Below are positions 61,264-64,000 of a stretch of DNA of 64,000 nucleotides, piece by piece. Where the stretch lies: assembly GCA_963693305.1 (NCBI GenBank), contig OY855906.1:22721789-22785788 (forward strand), in the 5' to 3' direction. The first letter of the stretch is position 1, and each line of letters starts with the position of its first letter. Position numbers and translations under genes: made by a program. The stretch is from Meandrina meandrites. Taxonomy: Eukaryota > Cnidaria > Anthozoa > Scleractinia > Meandrinidae. Below the pieces are notes generated by a model, which was not told the origin of the DNA, made no database searches, and saw nothing but the letters and a program-made list of their open reading frames with translations.

Positions 61264-64000
61264 GGGTGTCCCATCTGGCAGAAACGACAAAGTGTAACTA
61301 ACTACAGTGCCTATCCTTAGCTTCACACTGGTTTGCTTGTGATATGCATGCTTTATCTCAGGTTTACTTTTGATCGGCTTTCATTTGTTGGTCAGGGCAA
61401 TATATTGTTGCCATCCCATCATTCTGCCAGATAGTACGCCAAAATAACTGCTTAATGTCAGTGTCTCAAACAAATTCTTTGGCTAAACTTAGTAACAATT
61501 ACTACAGATTTTAAAATATTTTAAGAACATGCAGCAGCAAATTTAGGTAATCAGCTCAAAGATAGTTATCAAAACTCTCAATTCTTTTTGTTGGCACGTT
61601 TTGAAAAATGAAATCCAAAGGGTTGTTTTTTTAGTAATCACATTTGAAGTAAAATCACAATCATCACTGGATGTTGCAATGGTATTGGTCTATGAAACAA
61701 TAACGTGATTTGTTTCTACGCATTTTCTAGGACGGTCAATAACTTTAAGAAGGGGTGGAATATAAAATGACTCCTATTGTTAGTTATTAGGATCTTGAAA
61801 AAAAATTGCAGAAATTAAAAAAGGAAAAGGCAGTATAGAGTAAAGAACGAACAAACCATCATGCAAATTTACAATAATGTTGGCTACAGTATGTCCACCT
61901 CTAATTCGGTACACCTAGCTTTGATCGAAGTAGAACTTACATAATGAGGATTAATTTTCGCATGTATCATTACTAACAGTTTAACAAATGAAGTAGAAGT
62001 ACTCCTGGGTTAGAGACTAGAGACGACAGACAAGGAAGAAGCAGAAGACATTATCAGTTGTTGTACAACTCAACGCTAGCGTTGATTGTACTTATTCCAC
62101 TTGACTACAGCTTGCAATTTACCTCATTTTAAGGCATCATCTCAAATCACAGACTGCAGCAGAAACTATGAGGTTGCACCACACTATTTCGAAATGATCA
62201 AGATGTCTGCTACCATGATTTGGTTGTCAGTTTTCGGGCCACAGTCATGATACGTACAGTGAAGAGAAGACAAAGGAAAGCTACTTAATGGAATTCTAAG
62301 TACATGTCTGCAAACAGTCATTAAAATGTCACTGACTATTGCTCAAGGTACGATGAGCAATAAACGAACTGCAGTTATGTGAAGTTTACAAAACACAGAA
62401 TTTACTACAGGTTGACGTTTGGAAGAGGGATTATCTCAAAGAAAGCTTTCATTTATGATGACTGTATGCTACATGTCTTAACACAATGTTCAGGGAAGCA
62501 TGTAGTCCTGCAATGTATGATATTGACCATCTCGCACGATGCATGAACACTCTTTTGCAAAGCACTAGATCATTTGGTTGAAAGTTTTCCAGATCATGGA
62601 AAATATATCTCTACATTACTTTACGATGGTTCTTGCTCTACTCAAAGACAATGTAACACTGAGCGATGCTTCATGTATAATGCCATTTTAAAGAAACAAA
62701 TTTATGATGAACAAGTAACCCAAGTATTTGATGCCATTTAATTGTTAATGGTTAAGCTCTTAGCTGGACACGTACCCAACAGATCTTATATCATATAAGA
62801 TTTTTGTTAAGGCTATAGCAAGGAAGGACAAATATAGACAAAGTCGGGAAGAAATAGTTACTTGTGAAGAATGTATTTCGTAGAGCGCTCAACTCATTTA
62901 AATGAGGAGCATTGACAATAACTTCACAAGAGATCAGGCTTCAGGAGTAATCATAGTTTTATTGATACAGTTCTGTTTTGTATGGACCAAAATTATAAGT
63001 TCAACACTAACTTTATATATGATTACATCTTTTAGTCAACATACAGTTATGTATATCTCTGTTAAAAAAAAATAATATGATTAACATGGACACACTCAAA
63101 ACCTATCTTTTTTAGGTGGACATACATCAAATGTAACTATCATAAAGGTTCATAGTTCTTTTCTTTAGGTGTATCCTTTGTAACATCCATGACATTGCAA
63201 CAAATTATGTATGCTAAATTGGTATATGGCCATACCCACTCAAGGGGTCATTTTTTATAAGAATGTAGGTCATTTAAAAGGCAAAACTTTGAATGATAGT
63301 TTATTAGAACAACCAAAACTGCAATAGGAAATAAAAATGCTGAGGGAACTTTAACACAGCTGTCTTTTATTATGACATTTACCTATTTCTCTGGTTAGAG
63401 CAGTTTGTAATTGTCATAGCACAAAAGCAAAGTATTACTCTCGCCTGAATCCCAAAAGAAACATAAAGTCCAGTGAGCCAATAAAACCTCCAAGGAAATA
63501 AATGTATGTCTTAAGCACGGGGCACAGAAAAACCACGCATGAGCAAATCACAATTGGTTTTGGTTTTACGTTCTGATTGGCTGAAAAAAGTGGTGTGAGT
63601 TGTTTGAACAAAACACCAAGTATATAGGTAGTAGTAATTCAAAAGCAAAGAAAACTACTTTCTACACTTAAGTGAAAACTGCTCTATCTGAAGCTGATCC
63701 AAATATGATCAAACTGGATAATCCAAGTTTAATGTGTAATTGAAGAGTGATGGAACCACTAAAGCGTATCTGAGTACACCCTGTAAACATTGTTCATACA
63801 GATCATAATACAGTAGTATAAAGGGAAAGGTTCACTTTGCTTTATAAAAGGGACACAAAAGTTGTTCTATCAATGCCCTAGGATCCATGCAAAATTTAAC
63901 ATACAGCTGTGAAAATCAATTTATTAATTTACTATTGTACAATAGCAGGTTGTAAACATTTGTACAATTTAAATTAAAATAATTTGTTGTCCATCAAAAG
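61264..64000. other. No recognised feature
   Basis: AT-rich sequence with no exon, tRNA, TIR or satellite that I could support. A CCAAT box (as ATTGG) and TATATAGG near 63578-63628 are promoter-like but have no gene attached. Confidence 0.35.

Noticed and set aside
1..64000. Bacterial or plasmid origin of the window
   Set aside because: Satellites, LINEs with poly-A tails, TTAA MITEs, splice-like exons and AT-rich intergenic DNA all indicate a eukaryotic genome.

Overview
This window is eukaryotic and most likely from a marine invertebrate animal; a cnidarian such as a coral or anemone is my best guess. It is AT-rich, contains candidate spliced exons (branch/pyrimidine tract-AG acceptors and GT donors), TTAGGG-type repeats, CR1-like and L1/Tx1-like non-LTR retrotransposons, TTAA-flanked MITEs and a Polinton/Maverick (adintovirus-like) element. 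The species assignment is an inference; the metazoan, repeat-dominated character is directly visible. Almost everything here is mobile or repetitive DNA. Host genes are represented only by weak, unverified exons.

Layout. 0-8.3 kb: a 5'-truncated CR1-like LINE (477-1591, minus), small minisatellites and palindromes, and a TTAGGG-containing satellite (6489-7640) split by a TTAA MITE. 8.3-16.2 kb: a large 20-bp (CGTTT-rich) satellite with about 1.83-1.86-kb higher-order units that contain inverted sub-blocks, followed by a shared GC-rich block, a purine-rich block and a 3 x 173-bp repeat. 17.0-18.9 kb: a 186-bp palindrome followed by the N-terminal part of a protein-primed type PolB gene, probably the remnant of a second hairpin-ended Polinton-like element. 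19.17-42.25 kb: an L1/Tx1-like LINE of about 5.8 kb (ORF1 with an internal stop, ORF2 with a frameshift) into which two TTAA MITEs and a 15.5-kb Polinton have been inserted.

The Polinton (26720-42192) is nearly complete: 315-bp terminal inverted repeats whose outer 202 bp are themselves palindromic, PolB, a DD35E integrase, a minus-strand virion block (membrane protein, PLA2-like protein, zinc-ribbon paralogue, adenain-like protease, a small basic protein, major capsid protein, a lysine-rich core-like protein, penton-type minor capsid protein, a Pro/Ser-rich protein), then a plus-strand packaging ATPase and a collagen-stalked fibre. Most genes have a TATA/TATATAG box almost touching the start codon, and a 16-bp hairpin (GTGGGGTTTACCCCAC) recurs at stop codons and in the TIRs. 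The element carries several coding lesions (PolB frameshift, in-frame TAA in the PLA2-like gene, in-frame TGA in a small Cys-rich gene, no ATG in the protease) although its two TIRs differ by only about one base.

42.25-64 kb: a 3'-truncated second copy of the LINE 5' end that preserves the pre-insertion site of one MITE, a second CGTTT satellite with the same companion blocks as the first, a broken gene with 19-residue repeats, phase-compatible exons at 49.7 and 50.6 kb leading towards a tandemly duplicated exon cluster (55-57.8 kb) of 36-bp mini-exons and LTQL-type exons, and several TIR/hairpin elements. The last 2.7 kb show nothing recognisable.
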